This document shows positions 22,337 to 35,522 of a stretch of DNA of 64,000 nucleotides, piece by piece. The translations under genes were made by a program, and so were the position numbers. Positions within the stretch are counted from its first letter, which is position 1. Each line of letters opens with the position of its first letter. The DNA comes from Triglochin maritima. Lineage: Eukaryota; Streptophyta; Magnoliopsida; Alismatales; Juncaginaceae. The notes beneath the pieces are model-generated. The model saw only the letters and a program-made list of their open reading frames with translations. It had not been told where the DNA came from and did not search any database. Where the stretch lies: the NCBI GenBank assembly GCA_963682175.1, contig OY821775.1:15286501-15350500 (forward strand). The letters run 5' to 3'.

Positions 22337-24479
22337 CCGAATTGACTCGATTTTGCCTTTGTCAAATTTTGGATTTACATCCAACAAAATTTGATCTTTG
22401 GGTTTTTTAGTAATCCATATATTATGTAACATATTATCTTATGTAATGTCAAACTATTACACCTCATAACACATACATCTCATATGAATTTATTCATGAT
22501 TCTAATTATGTCAATTTTCATGACATTGATTTTATCGATTCACCACATGTATGACATTTCACATGAAACCCGATACATCATATGAACATAAAATCAAGCT
22601 TCTTGTTTCCTTGTTTTGTGGTGTGACCTATAGGAGGATCTAAGCTATATTGACAATAACATTAGACACTTATTATCACAATCTATAAGCGGTACCTAAC
22701 TACACATTACAGTTACGTACCCAATTAGCATAGATGTCTTGTTCCCTAGAACTAAACACGATCCATTTAGTGATGTAAGAACACCACTTGTGTCTATCCC
22801 TTGCCTCATGATATTAAGAGTATTATACAAAGTAGAAATGTTTTACATTTGTATTATATACTCATTTCTTGATCTCTTAAGCTAATTATAAATATGTAAC
22901 TTAACACAAGTCACATTGTGCATATTATAATTTTATTTTATCAAGGGGCCCACTAATATCATCACTCAAGCTAAGAGGGGCAATGATTATCACTATCTTT
23001 TCTAGCACAAGTCGAACTCAACCAACTATTGTCTTTATCACTATTCTCATTGATAGCTTTTGACAACAATCAAATTAAACAATTCTCATGTGAAAAGACA
23101 TAAGTCTCATATCTTAAGATTCAAGACACAATGAAAGCATTAATGACACATAACATAAATCCATAATGTTTCACTTACTAGGTCTATTCATTATATAAAA
23201 GTAACCATTTTAGTCTTTTATATATTCATGTCGTTAAATATTTGTAGAGCTACAATAATCTATAACCAACACGACAATCTTATCTCGGTAATTAATGTTC
23301 CATGTCCATTACCATGATTGTGAATAACTTTTGATTTATGTAAACCATTATCTTTTAGAACTCTACGGTTAATGACCAATAGCCTCTTTCTCAACACTTC
23401 TAAAAGACGAATACATTAATCAAGGAACAAAATATTTGCACATTCAATTCATAATAATTGACATACAAAAGTAAACTTTTAGAAAACATCCCTTCAGTGT
23501 ATCCTGAAATAATAGTCGGTGTAAGTTGAATTCAATAGCAGGGTAACCCTAATTGAATCTAATGTACCTGTCATATTGAATCAAATTATCCACTCTCAAA
23601 ACTAGATTTACCCTAACTTATCATCCATTCTACCAACTGGATTTATCAATGAGGATTACATTGATATTGAATTGAACTTACCCCAAATATTATTTTGGGT
23701 TACCATGCTATTGAATTCAACTTACCCCAATAATCAATTAGGGTTACCCTGCTAGATTTACCCTGCTATTGGCTTCGACTTACCCCGACATCAATTAAGG
23801 TTACCTCCACGAATCATCATTTAATACATTTTATTTACTCCAAGTTACCCGTCCCATTAAAATAAATTACCTCTTATAGCAACTAGAGATACCACAATCT
23901 CTTCTACCATTTGGATTTATTGATTAGGGTTACCCGGTTATTGAATTCAATTTATACCTGATAAAACCGACTTATATTACTATAAGGTCAACTTTAAGGA
24001 CCTTAGAGCTTACATCGATAGACGGGTAAGTTGGATTCCATAGCAGAGTAACCTTAATTGATGGAAGATATAAGTTAAATTCAATAGCATGGTAACCCTA
24101 ATTTATATACAATTGGTAGAATGGATTGTAGGATGGGGTAATTTTAGTTGCGATAATAGGTAATTAGATTTTATAGGACATGTAACGCGTAGTCAATAGA
24201 ATAGATTAAATGATGGTTTTTTAGGGTAACTCTAATTGATAGACATGGTAAATAAAATTCAGTAGCACGGTAAATGAGATATAGTAAAAGTAATTAAATG
24301 TTTTGTTATTACCCATACATCGAACTCAAGTTAATCCTCTTGTTCTCGATCATCCTCGACTCAAGACTTGACACAAAATTTTCATCCATTACCTCCAATG
24401 AACATGATATTGGAAAAACTCCTCTCCAAAGAAAGTACATAACCTTCTTTTTTTGTAAACCTTTTGGGCAGTTCACCTA

Positions 24480-24665
24480 GATTTCTATTAAAATCTTTTC
24501 TCCAACGTTGAATAGCATATTTTTGAGGGATTTCCTTGTTTCCAGACAACAATTATGTGACCGCACAGGATCCTAACATGTTAAAAATGTTTACAGTTCC
24601 AGCTAATGTCACCGCGGAAGTCATCCATCAACATTGTGTGCAAGCTAAATTGGATCAAAAAATTT
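24480..24665 (-). pseudogene. decayed copy of FAR1/MULE SWIM-finger segment
   Basis: It aligns by eye with the segment at 25190-25320 (same block order: CAGTTCACCTAGATTT, then a CCTTGTTTCCAGAC block, then CATCCATCAACA). The cysteines of the finger have been lost and a stop is present, so this copy is non-functional. Confidence 0.5.
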
Positions 24666-25094
24666 ACTGGATGGAAATAGAATGTATTAAATGATGGTTC
24701 GTGGGGGTAATCCTAAATGATAGATGGGGTAAGTTAAATTCAATAACAATGTAAATTGGATTATGTAGAAGAATTTTAAGTATGGCTCACGGGGGTAATC
24801 CTAATTGATGGATGATGTAAGTTGAATTCAGTAGCAGGGTAAATAAGATTAAATAGAAGGAATCAAATTATTATTCGTAGGGGTAAGTTTGTCGATGTAC
24901 ATCAAATGAGAAAACTTTGTGTCCAATTGGTCGAATTCAATAGCACGGGTTCGGTTGGGGTAAAGTTAATTGATAGACGTGGTAAGTTATATGTCACAAC
25001 ATGGTAACTTTAAAAACCTTAGGCCTTCCATCACTTGCAATGATCATTCGTGAGATTGGAACGACTACTCTCCAAAGAAAGCAGAGAACTCTTT

Positions 25095-25412
25095 TGTTTC
25101 CTATTCCATCACCAAGGGGATATCTTTTTGGGGCAGTTCACCTAGATTTTTGTTCACATCTTTTCTCAAACACTGAATAACATATTTCTAAAGGACTTCC
25201 TTGTTGATTTGTTTTTGTTTCCAGACCGCAAGTATGTTGCAACACAAGATCCCAACATGTTCAAACATTTTACAATTGCAGTTGATGTCGCCGCAAAAGT
25301 CATCCATCAACACGTGTGCATAACTATATAATTTTGAAGAAGGGAAAATTATGATTAAATGTAATGTATCAAATGACGGGTTGCAGGCATGTTGTGGTAA
25401 ATATATATACAA
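25095..25412 (-). pseudogene. FAR1/MULE transposase C-terminal fragment (SWIM zinc finger)
   Basis: Minus-strand translation contains C-N-C-K-M-F-E-H-V-G-I-L-C-C-N-I-L-A-V (about 25218-25274). This matches the SWIM finger CxC..FE..GILC.HIL.V of FAR1/FHY3-like proteins and related MULE transposases; the usual His is replaced by Asn. After an in-frame stop the sequence continues with a K-Y-(V/I)-x-x-x-x-R-K-D-V segment like the KYIL.RW.KD that follows SWIM in that family. Upstream DDE and N-terminal FAR1 domains were not found. It lies within a repeat field, so transposon origin is more likely than a host gene. Confidence 0.6.
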
Positions 25413-25600
25413 GTTGTGGTAACTCTAATGGTAGGTTGGGGTAATTAAAATTAAATTACATCGAATAAAATGTCTTTTCGTTGTGTAATCGTAATTGATG
25501 CAAATGGTAACAGTAACAGGTAGATGAGGTAAGTTTGCGGATAAATGCGAAGAACTAAGCAAGAGTAAGTCAGAGAGTATGCTTTATCGTGGGGTAAAAT

Positions 25601-26753
25601 AAATTCTTAGATTGTGTATGTTTGATGGGTAGCTGAGGTGTGAAGTTATCATCCTTAGACAAGTCCATACTTCAATTTTATAGTCAATTTCAATAGGACG
25701 TGAAAAACACAATAACCATACAAATACATCATGCCACATTATCCACAAACATAAAAATAACATAACAAGAACCATACAAATACATCATGCCACATTATCC
25801 ACAAATATAAAACAACATTATCAACATGTTTGGAAGACCGTAACACAAAACCACCAAATCTCACCCGAATGACCCCATTGTTGGAAGTTGTCGCAACTTC
25901 TCCCTCAAGCAACCAGAGATTCCCCCTCCGGAGGTAGATATTGGAGTTGATCTCGTTATCGACAATCTCCGTATTCGACACAACCTCGGCGTCATAAGGT
26001 TCGTCCAGCAAAATAAGAGAGGGGGAGTGAAGGGTCCTCGACGTTCATCCAGCACGGGGACTTGGTCGAGCTTGACAACCAAATCGGTTGTCCTCCTCCT
26101 CATCCTGCCATGAGCTTTCGACACGACGTGGTACATGATCTCAACTCTAACCCTATACAAAACGTAAGAACTTTACCACCAAAGAAAACCCAAATTACAA
26201 AAAAAAATCCAACTTAAACCCGAACAATCCACAATTGTGAAGTAGCAAGAGTCATCTAAAAGCCTTCAACCATGAAAACCAATTGAAAGATCGGGAGAAG
26301 AGAAGGTTCCAGTTCAAGAAATGAAGGAATTTGAGGTTAGGGATGGAAAAAGGAGGGAAGAAGAAACCGGAGAAGAAAGGAAATAATGGATGCAACACCC
26401 TTTTCATTCTACCTATGTAATCAATTTTTAATTTTAATAATATTTTAATTTCAATTTCAAATTTTGAACAAGATGCCAGCTGGATTCCACCACCCTCCAT
26501 AATCCTCCGCATCAACTTTTCCTTTGTAAATCAACATTAGGACATTTAAATATGCATCTCAATATCTTTTCTACAATAAATTATGCACCATCGTTATTTT
26601 ATGTAAAATATATAAAAAAAATTAAACGCGTTAAATGAAACAACGAGTTAGCCCGTGATAGGCCATCCAAAAGCCTCATTCAAACTCAAGTTGATTTCAT
26701 CATTTTAAGACTAATTTTGGTGTTACCATTGAAACGTTGATTACACAATTAAC
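25601..26753. other. intergenic DNA with short duplication and weak minus-strand frames
   Basis: A 58-bp unit is duplicated at about 25717-25810 (ACCATACAAATACATCATGCC repeated). Overlapping minus-strand frames at 25739-26160 and 26252-26515 are 87-99 codons and match no family I know. They could be decayed exons upstream of the FAR1-like fragment. Confidence 0.4.
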
Positions 26754-28927
26754 TGTAGGATTTCGTGTCCCTATATATATGTATATTTTAAAAAATTAAT
26801 ACAAACATACAAGTTCGATTTCATATTTTCATTGATTTTATGTACATGTATATGTTCATTCTAATATCATGCATTCCTACACATATTAAAATAAACAAAA
26901 CAGAGATGATCATACCCAAAGATTCTCTAAAACCTTTCAGAAGATCTGAAGTTCTGTTGCTCGTCGAATCGTCTGCCGATTCGCCTCCAAGTGTTCACCA
27001 AACTTTAAACAAGATTAGAGAGAAATGAGCTAGTCAATCAATCTCTAATTAAGCTTAGAATCTAGCTAATAACTCATCTTTAAGCTCCTGAGATTTCTAT
27101 CTCCAAAACTTAAAATTATTAAGAGATTTTCGTGGTGTTAAGGAAAGGGATTAGAGAGAGAGAATTATATTGCATGTAATAAAACAAGTAGGATGAGTGA
27201 TCCTTTTATAGGCTTCCAAAACATCCATATCAAGAACTATTCTCTAGTCACGATCTCTTGTTTTTTTCTCTCCTAAAATTAATCACAAATTGCCACATAA
27301 GCATCCTAAAAAACGTTTGATCAAATCTGGAATTAATCCAATCCATGATCTAATTATTCTCTTAATAATTCAAGCAAAAATTGTGTCGTTCGGTTCACCG
27401 AGAATTCTTCTCGGTCAACCGAACGACACGATTTTAACACATGTTCGAATGACCGTAAGCTAGACGGTCGACAGAATATACATGAGAAAAATTTCATAGA
27501 AAAATTCGGACGATCCGCGTCTCGCTCCGGTCGACCGTTGACCCACCAAAATTTCTCCTGACGAATTTCTTCGGATGATCATGTCACATTCGGTCTACCA
27601 AAAATATCCCAAGATAGCTCCTGGATATTTTCTCTCGGTTGACCGTTCAAGCCCGGTTGACCGATCCCAATTGTCCAGACACTCTAGACAATTTCGGTAA
27701 ACCAAATGCGTTATATGTTTCCCGTTTGGTTGACCATTCCGAAGACACCTCAGTCGACCGAACCCTAAAAGGTTTACCGTGCTGACCCAGATTTTGCCTT
27801 TGTCAAATTTTGGATTTATATCCAATAAAATTTGATCTTTTGGAGTTTTTAGCAAATTCATATCTTATGTAATATTAAATTATTACACCCCATAATATAT
27901 ACACCTCATATGAATTTATCTATGATTCTAATTATGTCAATTCTTATGACATATTGATTTTATCGATTCACCATATGTGTCCATTTTCATATAAAACCTA
28001 ACACATCCTATGAACTCAAAATCAAGCTTCTTGTTTCCCAGTTTTGTGGTGTGACCTATAAGAGGATCTAATCAAATTGGCAGCGATTTTAAACATTTAA
28101 TATCTCAAACTATAAGCGGTATCTAGCTACACATTATAGTTACCCAATTAACATATATGTCTTTGTTCCACTCGAACTAAACATGATCCATTTAGTGATG
28201 TAAGTGCATCACTTGTGTCCGTCCCTTACCTCATGATATTAAGAATATATACAAAGTAGAAATGTGTCACCTTTGTATTATATTCATTTCTTGATCTCTT
28301 TAAGCCAATTATAACTATGTAACTTAACTCAAGCTACATTGTGCACATTATAATTTTTCTTTATCAAGGGACCTACTAATATCATCAATCAATTAAGAGA
28401 GACAATGATAATCGTTTGACTAGCTACATTTTCCAACACAAGTCATGTTCAACCAAATATCGTCTTTATCACTATATTTATTGATAACTTTTAACAATAA
28501 TCAAATCAAACACTTTTTGAGTGAAAAGATATAAGTCTCATATCTTAGGACCAAAGACACAGTAAAACTTTAATGACACGAAACACAATTCCATACTGTT
28601 TTACTTGTTAGGTATATTCAATATATAAAAGTAACAATTTTCCTCCTTCATATACTCGTGTCGTCAATTATTTGTAGAGCTACAACAATTGATGACCAAC
28701 ACGACAACATTATATCGGTAATTAATGTTACATGTTAATTACCATGATTGTGAATAACTTTTGATTTATGTAAACCACTATCGTTTAGAGCTCTACGGTT
28801 AAGGACCAATCACATATTCCTTAACACTTTCAAAAGACGAATATCATAATCAAAGAACAAAATGTTTGCACATCCAATTCATAATAATTGACATATAAAA
28901 GTAAAAATTTCAGAACACATTCTTTCG
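26754..28927 (-). mobile_element. solo LTR, family A, minus orientation
   Basis: It begins TGTAGGATTTC at 26754 (complement of the LTR end) and ends CATTCTTTCG at 28927 (complement of a TGAAAGAA start with one change). Perfect 5-bp duplications TTAAC flank it (26749-26753 and 28928-28932). Length is 2174 bp. The palindrome cluster at about 27380-27780 is badly decayed, with one perfect decamer (27528-27537), which suggests an older insertion. TATA-like TATAAAAG lies on the minus strand at 27203-27210. Confidence 0.92.
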
Positions 28928-29476
28928 TTAACATCTTTCAACTGTTCCTGAAACTTCCGTTCCTACAATTTTTAAGAAAAGTCCCAACTAATTAGATATT
29001 GTGCTCTTAAGCTAGATCTCAGGACTTAGTTGACACCCTACACACTTCACTCGAATATATTTTATAGGATTTGGTGGAATTCGTCCAAACATAATGACAC
29101 CACTCCCAACCCCTCTCTACATATGGAAATGCAACTTTCCAAAAGCTGAAATATAATATCTATTCAACACTGTTCAACCCATACGGGTCCCCAGCGCTGG
29201 ATATTATTTACTAGTCGCAAATTCCCATGAAAAGCCATTCCCAATTGTACGGAACTAAAACTAGGGCCCACATTCGTTTCCGGAACCAATGTTTGGAAAC
29301 GTGTCTTCTGAGGGCCCGAGGCCTAAGATAATTAATTGGGTTGTGGCAATAAAATATTTAACAATATTTGATTGCTGTAGGAAGTTATTATTCGTCGTCG
29401 GAAACTACTTAAATTGTCACAACAATTATTTTTTGTCCTTAGGAAATCATTTAATACTCATTTCGTCTCGTCTCTT
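28928..29476. other. intergenic DNA, nothing recognised
   Basis: AT-rich sequence with one 64-codon open frame of no known family. No repeats recognised. Confidence 0.5.
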
Positions 29477-30592
29477 AAAATAAGGTTTCTACCTAGGTTT
29501 TCCTTATTTTTCCAGTAAAAACACCACGAAAATGTCTGTCGGAGCGTCTGGATTCGGTAAAGCAAGTCCAGCAAAAAAATCGAGTCGAGTATCTAGGTAA
29601 AATGCCCCTCACGAGGGAGACGTCTTAGCCAGACGTCACCCCCAAAGGGGGGCATTTTACCAACACGCCTCCCCAATGGACAGACGCATCACCCAATGGG
29701 AGGGCGTCTGGCTAAGACGTCACGTCCTAAAAAAATTAAAAAAAGATCGTTGGCAAATTATACGGTGTGTTATCTCAAATTATTTGAGGTTCATTTGCAA
29801 GTTTTCGGTAGTAACGGGTCGAATTACAATGAGTTTTTTTTTCAAGTGATGAAGATTCAAAAAATTTCCAGATTCAACAATTTAAAGATCCACCTCGACA
29901 CCTCGTTCGGTGGTAACGGGTCAGATTACAATAAGTTTTTTTGGATTTTGAAATTGTTGGATCTGGAAATTTTTGAATTTTCATCAGTCGCAAAAACTCA
30001 TAGTAAGGTGAGATGTCGGACGGTCGACCGTTTGCTTCTCGGTACCGAACATGTTCCATGTGGATGAACAAGTTTCTATCGGTCCACCGTGATCGTAAAG
30101 ACAGTATGTTTTTGATCTTCTTGGAATCCTTGGGTCGGTTTACCAACCTCTACCTGGTCATCCGAATATTTATCCTTAGTAGCTTCGACATTTCTCTGGA
30201 AATCTCTATTCGGTGTACCGAAGGGGTATCAGTCATCCGAATATAGTAATTATTAACTTAATAACTAATTAATTTAGAAATTATCTAAATTTATAATCAA
30301 TTATCTTTTTAATAAAATAAATGAAAAATAGCGGGCATCCGTCGGAGCTGCTGCGCCCACGAGAGAGGCGTCTGGCTAAGACGCCTCCCCACGGGGGGAG
30401 GGGCGTCTAAGTAAAACGCCCCCTTTGGGGGAGGCGTCTTAGCCAAATGTCGCCCCATGGGAGGGGCGGCTCCGGTGGACGCCCGTTATTTTTATTTATT
30501 TTTTATTAAAAAGATGTTGGACATTTACCAGATTCGAGTACACCGGGGCGTCCGTTGACTCATTACTGACCTCCAAAACCTTATTTTTCTGA
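29477..30592. repeat. GC-hairpin repeat element with inverted-repeat core
   Basis: Near both ends are GC-rich stretches (29600-29730 and 30340-30480) built from GGCGTCT(T/G)(A/G)GCTAAGACG(C/T)C-like hairpins in both orientations. The centre has an inverted repeat: GATTCAAAAAATTTCCAGATT (about 29855) pairs with an AATCTGGAAATTTTTGAATTTTC-like arm at about 29966-29990. An AAATAAGGTTT-like word at 29477 recurs inverted near 30590. A perfect CGGTCGACCG lies at 30021. Class is undetermined. Confidence 0.45.
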
Positions 30593-32419
30593 TTATGAGA
30601 GGAAAATGAAGAGATATGTGTGATAGGAGGGTGAAATGTCGTGTTATAAGAGTAGAAATTAGAGGGACAAGATGATAATTAGTTGTGACGATTTAATTAA
30701 TTTTCGACGATGAATAACAATCGAGTTTGTTTTATCTCAACAATGTTTACGTAGATATGCAACAAAAAAGAGGAGAGAAGAATCGTACCAATGATTCAGA
30801 GGGGTCCGCATGTATTTCAAAGGGACAGTGCCAAACACGTGATTTGTGCTGCTGCTCTTATGTTGGTTCGTGGAGTTAACGGTCGAGTATGAATCTACGT
30901 TGTCTCTGGGGGCATCCCTTAACGGGGTTTTTTGCCCCCCATAACCCGGTCAGGTCAAAGATGACCGGGTCATCCCTCTCTTTAACGGGGGAGATGACAT
31001 GGTCATCTTCAACCAGGTCATTGATCCGGCCGTTGAAACGTCCGGGTCGACGATCCGGAATACCGGGTCGTTGAATAAAAAATATTAAATTTTGTTTTTT
31101 GCTTTTTGTTTTTTTGTTTTGATTTTTAGAATTTTTTGTTTTAGTTTTTTTTTGAAAATACGTTTTACAATTGTTTAGATTTTTTAGAAATTTTTTTATT
31201 TGTTTTTAAATTTTACCAAGATAGACCCCGAAATGATGTGGATGAGAGAGATAAGTTGTTGGGGGTTGTGTTGGGTTGCGGTTAAGAAGTGAATAGTGTT
31301 GGAAAGAAAAGAATGTGGGTTGAGGAAAAAGAAAACTGACGTGGAAGAGAGAAAACTGATTTTGAAGAGAGAGATAGTTCATGATCAGGTCGTCCAGGTC
31401 ATGGTTAGTGATGCTCCGAGGATGGAATACGAACGTACGCCCTATTTCTTTCTGTTGATCTAAAGGTGAACAACGATTTGCACTTAGTATACATGCCCTT
31501 TCATTATCAATTGTAAGTTTGCAAGGATTGGTCATGAGCATCATTTTTATAATGATTTGAGAGGAGAAAAGGAGGGCACTAAATTAAAATCAATATCTAC
31601 GGAAAATTTGAGCGCTATGCTTGTGTCATCCTCACACTCAGGCAGTACGTCCATATCTACAAGTGGTATTCCTGAACTAAGTAGCGGTGCTCTTGTACTA
31701 ATATTTATTGGTATTTGCCACGTTTACTTTATTTTTGGATACGAGAGTGTTCATTTGCAACATAGAAGCATGCAAACTTAAATTGTAATTTGTTCATCTT
31801 TTTGGTTTTATATTTGGCTCATTTTTGCCATATAATTTGCAGTACACTTTTATTGTTCTGGTCAACTTTTGAATTATCAACTACAAAAAATTAGTGTTAA
31901 TTTCACTTTACCCCCTGGGATATTAATTCATCCTCCCATGAATTTTTTTCATGTCATTTTACAACTTAAACTATTGAGGTAAATCCAAAGAGATAAATTG
32001 AAACTCGATCCATGCCTCCTATGCTGAGAGTTTCAATTGGATAAAACAAACACAAAGAAAGATATTCTTTAAAAACTATAAGCGTGGCTTCAAAAAAATA
32101 GTCGAATTTTCATCTTTGTTGGGATTTTTTTTTATCAAATTGATGCGTAAATCGAAGCTTACGATGTGAGGGGGGAGGGATGAGGATCACTCTACAAGCT
32201 GTACTTTGACGATGACATCAATGCTTCAAGAGGGCAAATTGATATAAAGAAAAGTTCAAACAAGATATTGGGACTTGAGTAATAGTTCAAGAGAGTAAAC
32301 TGAAGACATACATACTCTATCAATTTGGGTTTCATAAGCAATCGATGGAAATACAAATGCATAAATAAATAAGGTGAATGTCCATAACACCTAATGGATG
32401 TGCTTTGAAGGGTGCAAAA
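30593..32419. other. intergenic DNA with a GC-rich patch
   Basis: About 30900-31075 is a GC-rich patch rich in CCGGGTC/GACCCGG and CTTTAACGGGG words, probably a repeat fragment. Long T-runs follow (31080-31210). Open frames at 31206-31544 (minus) and 31557-31781 (plus) match no known family. Confidence 0.45.
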
Positions 32420-34693
32420 TGTAACATCCTGAAACAACGGAAATTTAAAAATTATCATCAAGACAACAGAAATCAATAATAAAAAACGGAACTGTTACTT
32501 CTTATAAAACATATAAGTGGTGCACCAAATTACATCAGAGTTTGTCAAAAGATACATGATTACATCAGATAAAACAAAGGAGATACAAGTAATAATGTCG
32601 ACCTCAGTGGTCCGAACGAGAGGATCCGATCACCACCCAACTGGACCTACTGTGGTCCTGAAATAAAACATGCAACAACAATGCCTGAGTTTCCATAAGG
32701 AAACCCCGTATGCCAAACTCACCTATATGCATGCAGTAGTACAAATGAACATATCATATGATGAGAATTTTATTTATACCACAAGTGCACGACGTCGATG
32801 AAGACGCGACAAGTACGGGTCGAACACATGGAGGGAGAGATATTTATATTTTTGTGATTTTCGATTAAGGAAAGAAAGAGAGAGAAATAAGGTTGGTTTG
32901 AGATTTTTGGATTTTCAATTTTCTAAAGCAAGAACAACAAAAAACTAAGAAGAAAGCAAATATGGATGAGAGTCCAGCGGGTGGGGTTTAGATATCGGGT
33001 TTTGTTTAGAGAAATCTGAAACTTATAATAAATCACATTAGTTATAAAACATTACATGATAAATGACTCAACATAAACTCAAGTAATCAAAATATACTAA
33101 CACGAAATTAAAATAATAACATAATTCTTCTTCTCATCACCCTAAATCCATCACCCCCCGCCCTTTGGAGAGGGTTAGAAACTCATGGATGGAGGGAATG
33201 AGAGGGGAGAAGCTCCTTTCAATACATGACTTGGCCTTATTTATAGCCTCAACCGGGGATCCCAATACATAAAAGGAAAGTACACGCGTCAATACAACAA
33301 TTGTAAAAATTTGAGCGCACGGATCAACTTTTGTGCGGCTAATCTGCCTCATTTTTTACATGAGGTGCGGCGGAATCGCCACCTTTCTGGCTCAGAATCG
33401 ATCCAGATTTTTCGTGAGTGTTTATGGTATGTTTTAGCCGTCCTTTGCGCGTCCGGATTGATTTCTTTCCTTTCTTTTGAGCTCCGAATTAATTTCTTCA
33501 TATATTTGGAGATCCAAATTTGATTTTTTTCTTTAGAATTTCTCCAAAATAATATTTTGGTACTCATAATTTGCAGTCGGGTCCTTGGATTTTTTCAATT
33601 AAGTCCCAGACTACTTTCGTGCTTAAGTCATTGACCTTTTTGTAATTAGGTCTTTGAATGCTTTTATGCTTGGATGGACTTCAATTTGAACCCCGATAAT
33701 CTTGAGCTTGGTCTTTATGATAGAAATGAGTCTCTTGCACGCGCTTATGCTTGGGATATGGGTAATTTGCATTCAGGTCTCTGTATTCGGTAAATAAGAC
33801 TAAACACATACCTTAGTAACATTTTTTGATATAAAATTAATCTAAATGAAAGGCATATGATGCAATGTATGCAATGCATCATCATACTAGTAGCATGTCG
33901 TGTCATCAACAGTAAGGAAAACAGTTCCCCCGAAGGGTAACACAAGACATCAGTCCGACAATCATCACCGGGTCTCCCAAGGAGACCTACCGTAGGCACA
34001 TACGGTCTAACAAAACATGACGTGACACTCCCCACACACGGCTACACTAATCATGGGGTTCGGCAAGGAGCATCCGCCAAGTCCGCGCCATAAGAAACTG
34101 GTCTGTAACTTTGTGGTCGAAACCACACCAACGGAGCCGTCGCTCGGTCGGTCCATCAATCATCATCTCGGTAGGTGCCCATCTGAGGAACATAGCCGAA
34201 ACAACATTGACCCATCAATCATCACCGGAACAGCATCGGCGACATCCCTGACACAACATCAGTGGTCCAATCAATACGTCCGGCACATCATCGGACGGGT
34301 CCAGACCGAAGTCTGCCAGGTCATCAGGTTCCACGAGCCGCAAACACCAACCGTGCCGCTATAAAAGCAGGGCAGCGACCTCCGTAGCCATCCAGGCCGG
34401 TAGTTGCCTCACCCAAGGACAGTTGCGTGCTCGCACAATCATCATACATTGAGATCCGTAATCCCTCAGGCCTGCTACTCTACAATGAGTCCAAACAATA
34501 CGTCACATCAAGTCACGATCCATACACGGAGGTGACACGTCCCGAACACCCACACTCCTCCACACGGCAGTCCCTGGGCAAGCACGCGTACGCGCCTACC
34601 GTCACCTCCCGGCTCACGCACAGGGCGAGGACACGGGTTTCTGTGGACAGAGTTGGCATCCTAAAAGGACCGAGAATTCAGTTCTGTGCACAA

Positions 34694-35177
34694 ACGGTAG
34701 ACCGAAAGAGTCAACCCGGTCGACCGCTTCCTCAAGGGAATCGTTCGACCGAAAGTATGCAACGGTGGAATCTCTGCGCAAAACCTAAGTCCCAACGGTC
34801 GAACAGAGATCTAAAACCGGTCGACCAATACGAGGTCAAAATCTGGAGTCTGGTCAACATCAATTCAATGCTACCAGTCGACCGACTCAGGGGTCTCGGT
34901 CGACCGAAAACTACCAGGGAATCTTAGCAGTTCTAAGTCATAAACGGTCGAACACATATAAACAATCGGTCGAACTAACATGCATCTTTATTCAGTACAC
35001 TTAAGTTCCGGTTGAACGAACCCAAGGAACCGGTCGACCAAAACACAACAGAAGACCCCGACCCACCAGCACAATGCACAATCGGTCAACCGCCACAAGG
35101 CATCGTTCGACCGGTGATGGTTAAAGTCGGGCAAATACACTACATCGGTCGACCGCCCGATGGAATCCGGTCGACCG
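34694..35177. repeat. CGGTCGACCG-type palindrome array outside LTR family A
   Basis: Four perfect decamers start at 34717, 34897, 35146 and 35168. About ten near-copies (CGGTCGAAC, CGGTCGACCA, CAGTCGACCG, CGTTCGACCG and similar) lie from 34694 on. Surrounding sequence has no resemblance to LTR family A. Confidence 0.7.
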
Positions 35178-35480
35178 TTGGTCGTCTGCAACCTTGCGCC
35201 ACCCAAGGATTTACGTCGTTCTCGTCGCCGGAGAGGTCTCCGACCTCCCCCGACTGACCAACACATCCCTCCCTCGAGGGTGAATGAACAAAACACACTA
35301 GAAGCCGGCATACCTCGAAGAAGCAACGAAATCCGCCGGAGCCTCGCTCGCGCCTCCATCACCTCCTCGTGTGATCGCCTCCGTACGCCTCACGCCGGAA
35401 CCGTGCCTACTCCACCAGAGTCGCCTCCTCTGCCACTGCTCGCCGCACAAGGAAAGGAAGAGAGTGAGGGAGAGAAAAAC

Positions 35481-35487
<7 letters not shown>

Positions 35488-35521
<34 letters not shown>
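35488..35521 (+). repeat. (GA)n microsatellite
   Basis: An uninterrupted GA repeat of about 16 units. Confidence 0.95.

Positions 35522-35522
<1 letters not shown>

Larger units (their letters stand above)
21333..23496 (-). mobile_element. LTR, family A, inserted in the repeat field (probable solo LTR)
   Basis: On the minus strand it starts TGAAGGGATG (23496 leftward) and ends CCTACA (21333). It is 2164 bp, the length of the LTRs at 26754 and 55910. Flanking pentamers (AGGGA and GTGTA) do not match, so the duplication has eroded or the element recombined. TATA box complement at 21790-21797. No internal retroelement coding adjoins either side. Confidence 0.85.
23497..25600. repeat. complex direct/inverted repeat field, right part
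   Basis: The same GGGTAA...TTGAATTCAATAGCA words recur in forward (23980-24290, 24680-24900) and reverse (23500-23960) orientation. A segment of about 200 bp at 24460-24660 is duplicated at 25130-25320 and carries the SWIM-finger relics. Together with 19740-21332 it may be one large MULE-like or foldback element with multi-copy arms. Confidence 0.65.
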
